Positions 7,684-16,308 of a stretch of DNA of 64,000 nucleotides are shown here, in pieces; the stretch's first letter is position 1; every line of letters begins with the position of its first letter. The notes below the pieces were generated by a model that made no database searches, was not told where the DNA came from, and saw only the letters and a program-made list of their open reading frames with translations. This stretch comes from JBBRYB01 sp038238115 (GTDB taxonomy: Bacteria > Actinomycetota > Actinomycetes > Propionibacteriales > Nocardioidaceae): positions 34,597-98,596 of the forward strand of contig JBBRYB010000014.1 in assembly GCA_038238115.1 (NCBI GenBank), read 5' to 3'. The position numbers and the translations under genes were made by a program.

Positions 7684-9182
7684 GCCACCTGCATCATAAG
7701 GTCTCCGCGCTCATCGACGGCGAGCTGCGCGGCTCGTCGCGGCGTCGCGCCCTTGCCCACCTTCGCCGGTGCGTCGACTGCCAGCGAGAGATCGAGGAGA
7801 CGCTCGCAGTCAAGCACCTGCTCGTCGGGCTGAGCGCGGCCGAGCCGTCTGCCGACCTGTTCGCGAGCCTCGACAGCGTGCACGTCCCGCCTCCGTCGGC
7901 ACGCGGGAAGCCGTCGCGTGCGGCCGCCGTTGGCCGCCGGCTCATGGTTGGCGCCGGGACGATGTCGGTCGCGGTACTGTCCCTCGCGTACGTCGTCGGG
8001 GCACCCGACGAGGCGCCGGTGCCCCAGGTGGCGCCGCCGGTCGAGGAGTTCACCGCCGAGTTCACCAGCAGCACCGGCCTCGAACCGCTGTCCGATCCGG
8101 CCGTCGGGGGCCTCGACGGGTCGCTGCGACCGGTCGGCATCGTGCTCGCTGGCCCGCACCGTGGTCCGACCGGCGTCATCGCCGCCCCACGACTCCCGTT
8201 CGGCTCGAGCCTCGTCGCCGCCGCGGTAGGACCGGGCGACGAGCCTCGTGCAGTCCGGCTGCTGCACCGGGCCGTCACCGCACCGGGGCGGGTTGCCTAT
8301 ACCGGGACGCGACGGATCAGTGTGCTCGACGTCGGCCGCCCGAGTAGCGTCACCATCGACATCGGCCACTCGCCTCGGCAGGGAACCAGCTTCGAGGTCA
8401 CTGACGGCAAGGGCGACCCGGCGGCCACGTTCGTGGCCGAGCACGAGGTGGCTGACTCCGACTTCAGCGGCAGACCGCTGGGCCTGCTTGTCGACGCATA
8501 CGACATCGCAGTCGTCGGCACCCAGCAGGTCCTCGGCCGGGCCGCGACCGTGATCGGGACCAGCCACGACGGCGTACTCGCCGCCAAGTTCTGGGTCGAC
8601 GACGCCACGGGCCTGCTTCTGCGGCGGGAGATCTACAACAGCGACGGCCGCGTCGTACGCTCGAGCGGCTTCACGACGCTGCGCGTGTCACGGGACGGCT
8701 TCATGCTTCACCTGCCGCCCGAGCTGGAGGCGCCGACCTCGACGAAGCTGCCGTCGCAGATCGCGCCGAGCCTCGACGACGCCGGCTGGACCTGTCCCGC
8801 CGTCCTCGACGGCGACTTCTCGCTGACGGTGCTGCGTCGGCTGCAGGTCCGCGGTGACGTGATGCATGCTGCCTACTCCGACGGACTGTCGACGCTCTCG
8901 GTGTTCGAGCAACGCGCGGTGCTCGACCCCTCCCGGCTGCAGGGGTTCAGCCCTCAAGACGTGGGCGGCGACGTCGCCTACGTCCGCTACGGCCTGCCGA
9001 CCGTCGCGGTCTGGGAGTCGGCCGGTACGACGTACACCGTCGTGACGGATGCACCGCACGACACAGCGGCGGCCCTGATCGCCGCGCTTCCGCATGGCTC
9101 TGTGGCAGCTGACGGCGGCCTGTCGAGCCGGCTCGGCGTCGGACTCCAGCGAATCACCGCCTTCGCCAACCCGGTGGGCTGA
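7680..9182 (+). CDS. Membrane anti-sigma factor with ZAS domain fused to an RseB/MucB-like domain
   Basis: A 500-residue protein that looks like RseA and RseB in one chain. Residues 1-40 form a zinc anti-sigma domain with H27, C31 and C34 (HLRRCVDC), predicted to hold the sigma factor in the cytoplasm. A transmembrane helix follows at about 86-107. The rest should be outside. Residues of about 190-350 resemble the MucB/RseB lipoprotein-like sensor fold (AYTGTRRISVLD, AAKFWVDDATGLLLRREIY, FTTLRVSRDGFMLHLP), and a final domain of about 130 residues is unassigned. It is coupled to the sigma gene by a 4-bp overlap and followed by htrA. Confidence 0.83.
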   Translation: MSHLHHKVSALIDGELRGSSRRRALAHLRRCVDCQREIEETLAVKHLLVGLSAAEPSADLFASLDSVHVPPPSARGKPSRAAAVGRRLMVGAGTMSVAVLSLAYVVGAPDEAPVPQVAPPVEEFTAEFTSSTGLEPLSDPAVGGLDGSLRPVGIVLAGPHRGPTGVIAAPRLPFGSSLVAAAVGPGDEPRAVRLLHRAVTAPGRVAYTGTRRISVLDVGRPSSVTIDIGHSPRQGTSFEVTDGKGDPAATFVAEHEVADSDFSGRPLGLLVDAYDIAVVGTQQVLGRAATVIGTSHDGVLAAKFWVDDATGLLLRREIYNSDGRVVRSSGFTTLRVSRDGFMLHLPPELEAPTSTKLPSQIAPSLDDAGWTCPAVLDGDFSLTVLRRLQVRGDVMHAAYSDGLSTLSVFEQRAVLDPSRLQGFSPQDVGGDVAYVRYGLPTVAVWESAGTTYTVVTDAPHDTAAALIAALPHGSVAADGGLSSRLGVGLQRITAFANPVG

Positions 9183-9257
9183 GCGGCGGATCCCCGCACG
9201 AGCGTCCGCTTTGCTCGCGGGTGCGGCATGCTTGGGGTGAGACCAAGGAGCAACCCG

Positions 9258-10676
9258 TTGGCAGAGCACACACCCGGTTCCGGGCAACCGCCGCACGAGC
9301 CGCGTCCGTCCGGCGCCGGGTCGCCGGCGCAGCCGGGTCAACCACAGCCAGGACCGAGTGAGCCGCCACAGCCGAGCCGGCCGCAGCCGGGTCAACCACA
9401 GCCAGGACCGCCCTATCCGGGACCAGGGCGTCCCTACCCCGGACCGGGTCAGCCCTACCCAGGACCTGGACGTCCGTACCCCGGACCGGGTCAGCCCTAC
9501 CCAGGACCTGGGCATCCATACCCAGCGACCGGGCAGCGCTGGCCAGCCAACGCCGGCCGACCCGACGACTGGCGTGGAGGGGCACCGCGCCCGACTCCTC
9601 GTCGCCGCTCTCCCTTGCTTCTGGTGGCTGTGCTCGCGTTGTTGTTCGGGCTCGGGGGCGGCGCCGCAGGGGCGTTTCTCATCCACCAGTCCGAAGACCC
9701 GGTGGCAGCACCACCCCCCATCCGTCCGGACATCACGTCGAGCGGGCCGGTCGCCGGAGGCCACGGCGCGAGCCCTGTCGTCGGGGTCGCCGGCAAGGTT
9801 CTGCCGAGCGTGGTCTCGATCGACGTCCGGGGCACTCAGGTCGAGGTGACGGGATCGGGATTCGTCTACGACGGCAGTGGACGGATCGTGACCAACAACC
9901 ATGTCGTCGAGCCCGCCGCCAACGGCGGCGAGATCGCCGTATCCCTGCCGGACGGCAGTAACCGGGCGGCCTCGATCGTCGGGCGCAGCCCCTCCTACGA
10001 CATCGCCGTCCTCCAGGTGCAGGACACGTCTGGGCTGGTTCCGGCGACGCTGGGCAGATCCGAGCCGGTCCAGGTCGGTCAGACCGTCGTGGCCATCGGT
10101 TCTCCGCTCGGGCTCAACGCGACAGTGACGTCGGGCATCATCAGCGCCACCCATCGGCCGGTCACAGCAGGCGGTGAGGGGGAGACGTCCTACATCAACG
10201 CGCTCCAGACGGACGCCGCAATCAACCCTGGCAACTCCGGCGGACCGCTCGTCGACCTCGACGGGTTCGTGATCGGGGTGAACTCGGCGATCGCCACGAT
10301 CGGCAACTCGAGCAGCCAGCAGTCAGGCAGCATCGGCGTCGGCTTCTCGATCCCGATCGACCAGGTCTCGCACACTGTCGACGAGATCATTGCCACCGGT
10401 CACGCCGAGTATCCCGTGATCGGCGCCCAGGTCAGCGTCGTCCCCGGTTTCGGAGGCGCGAAGGTGCAGCAGGTGACCGCCGCAAGCCCGGCCGACCATG
10501 CGGGCATCGTCGAGGGGGACCTCATCAGGGCGGTCGACGACATCGCGGTCAATGACGGCGTCGAGCTGATCGTGAGCATCCGCTCCTTCGAGCCCGGTGA
10601 CACCGTCACGTTGACGGTCGAGCACAACGGCGACATGTCCCACGTCGAGCTCGTGCTCGGCAAGAAGACCGGCTGA
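9258..10676 (+). CDS. htrA: HtrA/DegP-like membrane serine protease with PDZ domain
   Basis: A 472-residue S1C protease anchored with its catalytic domain outside the membrane, for quality control of exported proteins. The N-terminal 115 residues are Pro/Gly-rich repeats, presumably cytoplasmic. A transmembrane helix is at about 118-141. The catalytic triad is H215 (TNNHVVEP), D248 (YDIAVLQV) and S327 (GNSGGPL); a PDZ domain covers about 385-465. The TTG at 9258 is preferred because AAGGAG (9245-9250) sits 7 nt upstream; ATG 9228 has no such signal. It follows the anti-sigma gene, as in mycobacterial sigE loci. Confidence 0.9.
   Translation: MAEHTPGSGQPPHEPRPSGAGSPAQPGQPQPGPSEPPQPSRPQPGQPQPGPPYPGPGRPYPGPGQPYPGPGRPYPGPGQPYPGPGHPYPATGQRWPANAGRPDDWRGGAPRPTPRRRSPLLLVAVLALLFGLGGGAAGAFLIHQSEDPVAAPPPIRPDITSSGPVAGGHGASPVVGVAGKVLPSVVSIDVRGTQVEVTGSGFVYDGSGRIVTNNHVVEPAANGGEIAVSLPDGSNRAASIVGRSPSYDIAVLQVQDTSGLVPATLGRSEPVQVGQTVVAIGSPLGLNATVTSGIISATHRPVTAGGEGETSYINALQTDAAINPGNSGGPLVDLDGFVIGVNSAIATIGNSSSQQSGSIGVGFSIPIDQVSHTVDEIIATGHAEYPVIGAQVSVVPGFGGAKVQQVTAASPADHAGIVEGDLIRAVDDIAVNDGVELIVSIRSFEPGDTVTLTVEHNGDMSHVELVLGKKTG
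9330..9530 (+). repeat. Direct repeats encoding the PYPGPG tail of HtrA
   Basis: A block of about 27 bp encoding PQPGQPQPGP occurs twice (near 9330 and 9387). It is followed by a run of about 15- to 60-bp repeats encoding five consecutive PYPGPG-type hexapeptides. Third-position differences are few, so the array expanded recently or is kept similar by recombination. Confidence 0.7.
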
Positions 10677-10717
10677 GGCCGGCCCACGGCAGCGTTCACC
10701 GCGCGATAGGCGGCAGG

Positions 10718-11035
10718 TCAGGTCGCGTCTGCGTCGTACGGCGGCTGCTCGCCTTTCTCGAGGGGGCGGTGCCCCGGCCGGGTCGGAGCTTCGTCGTCGT
10801 CCTCGAAAAGGTGCTTCTGCACGAAGGCCCGAGGGTTCAGGTCGCGCAAGTTGATGTCCTTGAACTCCGGACCCAGCTCGTCGGCGATCTGAGACTGCGC
10901 CGACTTCGCCATCTGGCGGACCTGGCGCAGCATCCGCCCAGCCTGGCGTGCGACATCCGGCAGCTTGTCGGGGCCGAAGATGAAGACCGCAACCAGAGCG
11001 AGGACCATGAACTCCGGAAGACCGATGTCAAACAC
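10718..11035 (-). CDS. tatB: Sec-independent translocase subunit TatB
   Basis: A 105-residue component of the twin-arginine export system. It starts at GTG 11035 with MFDIGLPEFMVLALVAVFIF, which is a transmembrane helix followed by the FGPDKLP hinge and a long amphipathic helix (VARQAGRMLRQVRQMAKSA). It ends in an acidic, poorly conserved tail. The short N-terminus and the hinge fit TatB rather than TatC; the LPEF motif is characteristic of TatB. It converges on htrA and is followed on its strand by mrp. Confidence 0.92.
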   Translation of the reverse strand: MFDIGLPEFMVLALVAVFIFGPDKLPDVARQAGRMLRQVRQMAKSAQSQIADELGPEFKDINLRDLNPRAFVQKHLFEDDDEAPTRPGHRPLEKGEQPPYDADAT

Positions 11036-11059
11036 GACTCAGCTCCGGCTCGACCGTGG

Positions 11060-12208
11060 TCATCGGCCCGCGGGCGAGAGCCCGAGCTGCACGCCGACCA
11101 GGCCGCGCGCGGTGGACGTAAGCCTGTCGGCGACGTCGACCAGGACCCGGGCCGCAGGGGCGTCGGGGGCGTCGAGCACGATCGGACGCCCCATGTCGCC
11201 GCCCTCGCGGAGTCGAAGGTCGAGCGGGATCTCACCGAGCACGGGTACGTCGTAGCCGAATCGGGTCGACAACGTCGATGCCACGCTCGCGCCACCGCCG
11301 CTGCCAAAGACGTCGATCTTGTGCTCCGGTCCGCAGTGCGGACACACGAGGTAGCTCATGTTCTCGATCACTCCGGCGACGCGCTGGTGCATCATCGAGG
11401 CCATCGTGCCAGCGCGTTCTGCGACTTCCGTGGCCGCGGACTGGGGTGTGGTGACGACGACGACCTCGGAGTTCGGGAGGTGCTGCCCGACGGACATCGC
11501 GATGTCGCCGGTGCCGGGCGGCAGGTCGAGCAGGAGTACGTCGAGGTCGCCCCAGTAGACGTCGCTGAGCATCTGTACAAGCGCGCGGTCGAGCATCGGC
11601 CCGCGCCAGGCGACGACCTGGTCGCGACGAGGCTTGAGCATGCCGATGCTGATCACGCTGAGCCCGAGCACCGGCACGGGCATGATCATCTCTTCGACCT
11701 GGGTAGGCCGCTCGTCGGCGATGCCGAGCATGGACGGGATCGAGTGGCCGTAGATGTCGGCGTCAAGGATGCCGACCTTGCGTCCGGTGGCGGCGATAGC
11801 CAGCGCCAGGTTGGCTGTGACTGTTGACTTACCGACGCCGCCCTTGCCCGACGCGATCGCCAGCACCTTTGTGAGCGAGTTCGGCCGCGCGAACGGGATG
11901 TCCTTGGCCGGCTGGCCACCCCGCAGGCTCTCCTGCAGCCCCTTGCGCTGCTCGTCCGACATCACGCCGAGGGTGACGGCCACCGCCGAGACACCGGGAA
12001 CCGCCCGTACGGCGTTGGTCACGTCGCGGGTCAAGGTCTCCTTCATCGGGCAGCCAGACACGGTGAGCAGTACCGTGACCCCGACTTCGCCCGCCCGGGA
12101 GATCGTGACGTCACTGACCATGCCGAGCTCGGTGATCGGCCGATGGATCTCGGGGTCGCTGACGGTGGCGAGCGCAGCGTTGACCGGCTCCAGCAAGGGG
12201 GACGTCAT
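11060..12208 (-). CDS. mrp: Mrp/NBP35-type iron-sulfur cluster carrier ATPase
   Basis: A 382-residue cytoplasmic P-loop ATPase that binds and transfers Fe-S clusters. An N-terminal MIP18/DUF59 domain (about 5-85, with the SGCPM cysteine) is followed by the deviant Walker A SGKGGVGKST at about 120-129 and Walker B LLLDLPPGTGD. The cluster-binding CPHC pair is near residue 285. Its start overlaps the DUF1003 stop by 4 bp (12205-12208), so it belongs to the minus-strand operon with the MgtE-N/CBS and DUF1003 genes. Confidence 0.92.
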   Translation of the reverse strand: MTSPLLEPVNAALATVSDPEIHRPITELGMVSDVTISRAGEVGVTVLLTVSGCPMKETLTRDVTNAVRAVPGVSAVAVTLGVMSDEQRKGLQESLRGGQPAKDIPFARPNSLTKVLAIASGKGGVGKSTVTANLALAIAATGRKVGILDADIYGHSIPSMLGIADERPTQVEEMIMPVPVLGLSVISIGMLKPRRDQVVAWRGPMLDRALVQMLSDVYWGDLDVLLLDLPPGTGDIAMSVGQHLPNSEVVVVTTPQSAATEVAERAGTMASMMHQRVAGVIENMSYLVCPHCGPEHKIDVFGSGGGASVASTLSTRFGYDVPVLGEIPLDLRLREGGDMGRPIVLDAPDAPAARVLVDVADRLTSTARGLVGVQLGLSPAGR

Positions 12209-12795
12209 GGCTCCAGGCTACGTGGTGCCGTGGCGTCGTCGTCATCACGCTCCGGCGGTTCCGCCTGGGCCCGCTCTTCGAGTTCGGCCAGCAGTGAGCG
12301 GAGCTCCGATCGGACGTAGTCACGGGTGGCGACCTCGCCGACGGCGGTGCGTAGCGATGCCATCTCTCGTGCCAGGTACTGCATGTCTGCATGGGCGCGG
12401 GCGTTGGCGTCGCGGTCCTGTTCGAGGTTGACACGGTCGCGCGCTTCCTGCCGGTTCGCCGCCAGCAGGATCAGCGGGGCGGAGTACGACGCCTGCAGGC
12501 TCAGCATCAACGTGAGGAACTGGAAGGGGTAGTCGTCCCACCGCGTGAGTACCGGACCGAGCACGTTCCACAGCACCCACGCCACGATGAAGACGGTCAT
12601 CCAGACGAGGAACGTCCCGGTGCCGAAGAACCTCGCGACTCGCTCCGACAGCCGGCCGAGGCGCTCCGGGTCGTACGTCGGGCGGCGAGGCACGAAGGCG
12701 CGCCTGGCGTCACGGGGGACGTCGAGGCGGGTGGTCCTCGACATCGTGCGGCGGCTGGTCTCGCGGCGCTCCTCGCGCGCCTCCTCACGCGCCAT
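12205..12795 (-). CDS. DUF1003 membrane protein
   Basis: A 196-residue protein with a basic N-terminus (AREEAREERRETSRR). A DUF1003 core holds two transmembrane helices (FLVWMTVFIVAWVLWNVL and FLTLMLSLQASYSAPLILLA) separated by the family's YPFQFLT segment, and the tail is coiled-coil-like with a run of acidic residues. Function unknown. ATG 12795 is preferred over an in-frame GTG at 12831 because it overlaps the upstream gene's stop by only 11 bp. It overlaps mrp by ATGA downstream. Confidence 0.85.
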   Translation of the reverse strand: MAREEAREERRETSRRTMSRTTRLDVPRDARRAFVPRRPTYDPERLGRLSERVARFFGTGTFLVWMTVFIVAWVLWNVLGPVLTRWDDYPFQFLTLMLSLQASYSAPLILLAANRQEARDRVNLEQDRDANARAHADMQYLAREMASLRTAVGEVATRDYVRSELRSLLAELEERAQAEPPERDDDDATAPRSLEP

Positions 12796-14053
12796 CGGGC
12801 ACCCCCAGTGACAAGCCGGCGGGCCGCTCACGCCAGTTCTCGGGCAGCAGGTGGTCGATCACGTCGTCGACAGTGACCACGCCGAGCAGGTGGCCGTCGT
12901 CGTCGACCACGGGTGAGGCGACCAGGTTGTAGGCAGCCAGCAGCCTGGTGACCTCTTCGAGGGGCGTGTCGGCTCGCAGGGCCTCGATGTCGTTGTCGAC
13001 CAGCCCCGAAACGAGTGAGGACGGCGGCTCGCGAAGCAGCCGCTGGAAGTGGCCAACGCCCAAGAACCTGCCGGTCGGGGTCTCGAGAGGCGGTCGACAG
13101 ACATAGACCGTGGCGGCCAGTGACGGGGTCAGCTCGGAGATGCGGATCCGCGCCAATGCCTCCGCCACGGTGGCGTCGGGCGGCAAGATGACCGGCTCGG
13201 TCGTCATCAGACCCCCGGCGGTGTGCTCTTCGTAGGAGAGCAGACGGCGTACGTCATCGGCTTCGTCGGGCTCCATGAGCAGCAGCAGCTGCTCGGCCGT
13301 CTCGGGAGGCAACTCAGCGATCAGGTCCGCCGCGTCGTCGGGAGACATCTCCTCGAGGATGTCGGCCGCACGCTCTGACTCGAGCTTGCCGAGGATCTCC
13401 ACCTGGTCGTCCTCGGGCAGCTCCTCGAGCACGTCGGCGAGGCGCTCGTCGTCGAGCGTGTTGGCGATCTCGAGGCGACGCTTGGGCGAGAGGTCGTGGA
13501 TGACGCTGGCCAGGTCGGCCGGGCGCATCTCGTCGAGCGCCGCGAGCAGGTGGGTAGCGCCCTGCCCGGCCTCCGGCGCGTCCAGGCCGGAGACCTCCGA
13601 CCACTCCACGACCTGCGTCTGCCCCTTGCGGCCGAACCGCTTGGAGCCGTGCTGCACGGCGACCCGCGAGAGCACCCAGTCGCGGGTTCGCGACTGTTCC
13701 ATGGCGATGTCGAAGACCGTGGCCTGGACGCCGGTCTCGAGGATGGTCACGGTGCGGTCGAGCAGCTCGCCGAGGACCAGTGTCTCGGTGTTGCGCTGCT
13801 CGAAGCGGCGCATGTTGACCAGACCGGTTGTGATGACCTGGCCGGAGTCGACGCTGGTCACCCGCGTCATCGGCACGAAGATCCGGCGTCGGCCCAGCAC
13901 TTCCACGACGAGGCCAAGCACGCGCGGCGGCTTGTGGTCACCGCGCATCGCCACCACGACGTCGCGTACCTTGCCCACCTGGTCACCGTTGGGATCGAAG
14001 ACGAGCAAGCCGGCGAGTCGAGCGACGAAGACGCGGGTCTGGGCCACACTCAC
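12785..14053 (-). CDS. MgtE N-domain and CBS-pair protein without membrane channel
   Basis: A 422-residue soluble protein. An N-terminal PRC-barrel-like region (LLVFDPNGDQVGKVRDV) is followed by an MgtE intracellular N domain. Its repeated helices have the form L-x-x-L-x-x-x-x-A-x-x-L (VLEELPEDDQVEILG, ILEEMSPDDAADLIA). Two CBS motifs come last, ending in GVVTVDDVIDHLLPEN. MgtE transporters carry a channel domain after the CBS pair, but this protein stops there, like mycobacterial Rv1232c. A Mg2+-sensing or regulatory role is plausible. GTG 14053 is chosen over ATG 14059 because TAGCCT ends 7 nt before 14053. Confidence 0.85.
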   Translation of the reverse strand: MSVAQTRVFVARLAGLLVFDPNGDQVGKVRDVVVAMRGDHKPPRVLGLVVEVLGRRRIFVPMTRVTSVDSGQVITTGLVNMRRFEQRNTETLVLGELLDRTVTILETGVQATVFDIAMEQSRTRDWVLSRVAVQHGSKRFGRKGQTQVVEWSEVSGLDAPEAGQGATHLLAALDEMRPADLASVIHDLSPKRRLEIANTLDDERLADVLEELPEDDQVEILGKLESERAADILEEMSPDDAADLIAELPPETAEQLLLLMEPDEADDVRRLLSYEEHTAGGLMTTEPVILPPDATVAEALARIRISELTPSLAATVYVCRPPLETPTGRFLGVGHFQRLLREPPSSLVSGLVDNDIEALRADTPLEEVTRLLAAYNLVASPVVDDDGHLLGVVTVDDVIDHLLPENWRERPAGLSLGVPDGA

Positions 14054-14060
14054 GACCATG

Positions 14061-14066
14061 AGGCTA
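14061..14066 (-). promoter_or_regulatory. -10 hexamer TAGCCT for the MgtE-N/CBS operon
   Basis: Read on the minus strand, TAGCCT ends 7 nt before GTG 14053. It lies only 18 bp from the -10 hexamer of the divergent PhzF gene. Confidence 0.45.
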
Positions 14067-14084
14067 CCGGGGTGCGGCGGCCTC

Positions 14085-14090
14085 TACGCT
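14085..14090 (+). promoter_or_regulatory. -10 hexamer TACGCT for the PhzF gene
   Basis: TACGCT ends 7 nt before the ATG at 14098. No ribosome-binding site is present, consistent with a leaderless mRNA. Confidence 0.5.
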
Positions 14091-14097
14091 GCACACC

Positions 14098-15054
14098 ATG
14101 CCCCTCGAACGCACGAATCCTGTCTCGCTGGAGTACGTCGTCGTCGACGTCTTCACCGACCGTCCCTTCGCCGGCAACCCACTCGCCGTCGTCTTCGGCG
14201 CCGACGATCTGACGAGCGAGCAGCTGCTCGCCATCGCGACCGAGTTCAACCTGTCGGAGACCTCGTTTCCCCTGCCGCTGGGCGATAACGACGCCGATGT
14301 GGGAGCCGACTACCGGCTGCGCATCTTCACCCCCGGCGGGGAGGTGCCCTTCGCGGGCCATCCGACGGTCGGGTCGGCGTGGGTGCTGCGCGACCGGGGT
14401 GTGATCTCACCGGGGCTACGCAAGCAGTCCTGCGGTGCTGGGCTGATCGACGTCGCCGTGCCCGGTGACCAGACCGCGGCGGTCGAGCTGAGCGCGGTTC
14501 CCCGCGACCCGGCCCGGGCGCTGAGCGCAGACGAGGTGGCTGCCGTCTGCTCGCTGGTCGGGCTGGACCCGTCCGACGTCGCCGGACCGGCTCATGTCGC
14601 CGGCTGCGGGCTGACGTGGCTCTATCTGCCGGTCACGGAGCCGGCGGTGTCGCGGGCGCGGCCAAGCGGCCGGCAGGTCAGCGAGGTCGCGATCGACAAG
14701 AGTGGCCTGGCCGACCCGCTGGACGGGATCGACGTCTACGCCGTCTCGGCCACACCTGCCGGTGGACAGCCCGACTCGATGTTGCAGATCAACTCGCGGG
14801 TGTTCGTGCCTGGTTTCGGCATACCGGAGGACCCGGCGACCGGCTCGGCCGCGGCCGGTCTCGGACTGGCGCTCGTGGCGGCTGGGCTCGCAACTGCTGA
14901 TGGTGAGACGGCGTACCGCATCACCCAGGGCGTCGACATGGGCCGGCCCTCCCTGCTGCTCGGGCGGGTTGCGGCCGAGGGCGGGCTGGCAGTTCGCACC
15001 CATGTCGCCGGCCAGGTCGTCCCGGTCGCCTCCGGGCGGATCCGCCTCCCCTGA
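14098..15054 (+). CDS. PhzF-family isomerase
   Basis: A 318-residue member of the PhzF/diaminopimelate-epimerase fold. The catalytic Glu is in FNLSETSF, the first half has the FAGHPTVGSAW loop, and the second half repeats the fold with EDPATGSAAAG. This is the usual two-lobe arrangement with the active site between. Most genomic PhzF proteins are not in phenazine clusters and their substrates are unknown; no phenazine genes are present here. It is divergent from the MgtE-N/CBS gene, with only 44 bp between starts. Confidence 0.88.
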   Translation: MPLERTNPVSLEYVVVDVFTDRPFAGNPLAVVFGADDLTSEQLLAIATEFNLSETSFPLPLGDNDADVGADYRLRIFTPGGEVPFAGHPTVGSAWVLRDRGVISPGLRKQSCGAGLIDVAVPGDQTAAVELSAVPRDPARALSADEVAAVCSLVGLDPSDVAGPAHVAGCGLTWLYLPVTEPAVSRARPSGRQVSEVAIDKSGLADPLDGIDVYAVSATPAGGQPDSMLQINSRVFVPGFGIPEDPATGSAAAGLGLALVAAGLATADGETAYRITQGVDMGRPSLLLGRVAAEGGLAVRTHVAGQVVPVASGRIRLP

Positions 15055-15144
15055 GCCGTCAGCCCGCGGCCCGGCGGGCACGAAGGTCACGTGGCACGGG
15101 CCCCACGCGTCTGATCGCGACTCTCGGCGGACAAGATGTGAGCC

Positions 15145-16062
15145 GTGCCCGACGTCCGATCCACTTCCCTTCAGCGGACCAACATCGCGCTGCTCGTGGT
15201 CGGCATCGTCGGGGTGTCGATGTCAGGTCCCACGATGGCAGCAGCCGCCGCGGTACCCGCGCTGGCGATGTCCTTGTGGAGGACAGGTCTCGGCGCCCTG
15301 GCCATCGCGCCCGCCGCACTCACCCGGCATCGAAGCGAGATCCTTGCCCTGTCACGTCGCGAGCGGGTGCGGAGCGCGTTCGCTGGGCTCATGCTAGCTT
15401 GCCACTTCGCGACCTGGACGACCTCGTTGCACTACACGTCGGTCGCCGCGGCTACCGCCCTCGTGAGTCTCCAGGTCGCCTGGGTCGTCGTGCTGTCGAG
15501 GCTGGCGGGGCGGCACGTCGCGCGTCAGGTCGTCGTCGGGCTCGGACTGGCCCTGGCCGGCGTCCTCGTAGTGTCCGGCGTCGACCTGAGCGTGTCGACG
15601 CGCGCGGTGGCGGGGGACGGGTTCGCGCTGGCCGGCGGCTTCTTCGCCGCCGTCTACGTCACGGTTGGCAGCCGGGTGCGCGAGCATGCGTCCACGACGG
15701 CGTACACGTTCGTCTGCTACAGCGCCTGCGCGCTGGCCCTGCTCGCCGCCTGCCTGATCGGGCGCGTTCAGCTGGGTGGCTACAGCACCAGGGATTGGAC
15801 GCTCATCATCACTGTGACGCTGGCGGCGCAGCTGCTCGGCCACTCGGTGTTCAACCATCTGCTCGCGGTGATGAGCCCCACCCTGGTGTCGATGGCGCTC
15901 CTCCTCGAGGTGCCCGGGGCGGCGCTGCTGGCCGCGGTGTTCCTCGGCCAGGCGCCGCCGATCGCCGTGTATGCCGGCCTGGGCGCCATCTGCGGCGGAC
16001 TCGCCGTGGTCGTCCGCGCCCGCGCGGCCACCTCCACCCCGCTGCATGCGCCGTTCGACTGA
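15145..16062 (+). CDS. EamA/DMT-superfamily transporter
   Basis: A 305-residue integral membrane protein with about ten predicted transmembrane helices arranged as two EamA repeats. Typical segments are ALAMSLWRTGLGALAIAPAAL and LLEVPGAALLAAVFLGQAPP, the latter being the conserved end of the second repeat. It probably exports a small metabolite, identity unknown. The start is GTG 15145; CAAGAT ends 7 nt upstream, a weak -10. It lies 90 bp after the PhzF gene on the same strand and may share its transcript. Confidence 0.87.
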   Translation: MPDVRSTSLQRTNIALLVVGIVGVSMSGPTMAAAAAVPALAMSLWRTGLGALAIAPAALTRHRSEILALSRRERVRSAFAGLMLACHFATWTTSLHYTSVAAATALVSLQVAWVVVLSRLAGRHVARQVVVGLGLALAGVLVVSGVDLSVSTRAVAGDGFALAGGFFAAVYVTVGSRVREHASTTAYTFVCYSACALALLAACLIGRVQLGGYSTRDWTLIITVTLAAQLLGHSVFNHLLAVMSPTLVSMALLLEVPGAALLAAVFLGQAPPIAVYAGLGAICGGLAVVVRARAATSTPLHAPFD

Positions 16063-16308
16063 CGAGCTCCTGACCTCTCGCGCTGACTGCTTAGCGTCTC
16101 CGGCGGACTCACCTGGATCCTCGCGCGGGAACGCTTGACCGCTGGCTCGGAATATCTGACCCCTCGCGCTGGGGGTTCAATGATCAGGACGGGGGCTCGG
16201 GTCTAGGCTCGCGGCGACCGCGTGACCAGCGTGCGGACCGACGCCGCAGCGTACGGACCCGACGCCGGAGCATCTAGACGTGACCATGCAGACGTGAGGA
16301 GTGCAGCG

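Noticed and set aside
14098..15054. Phenazine biosynthesis locus
   Set aside because: Only a PhzF-family gene is present; none of phzA-E or G is in the window.
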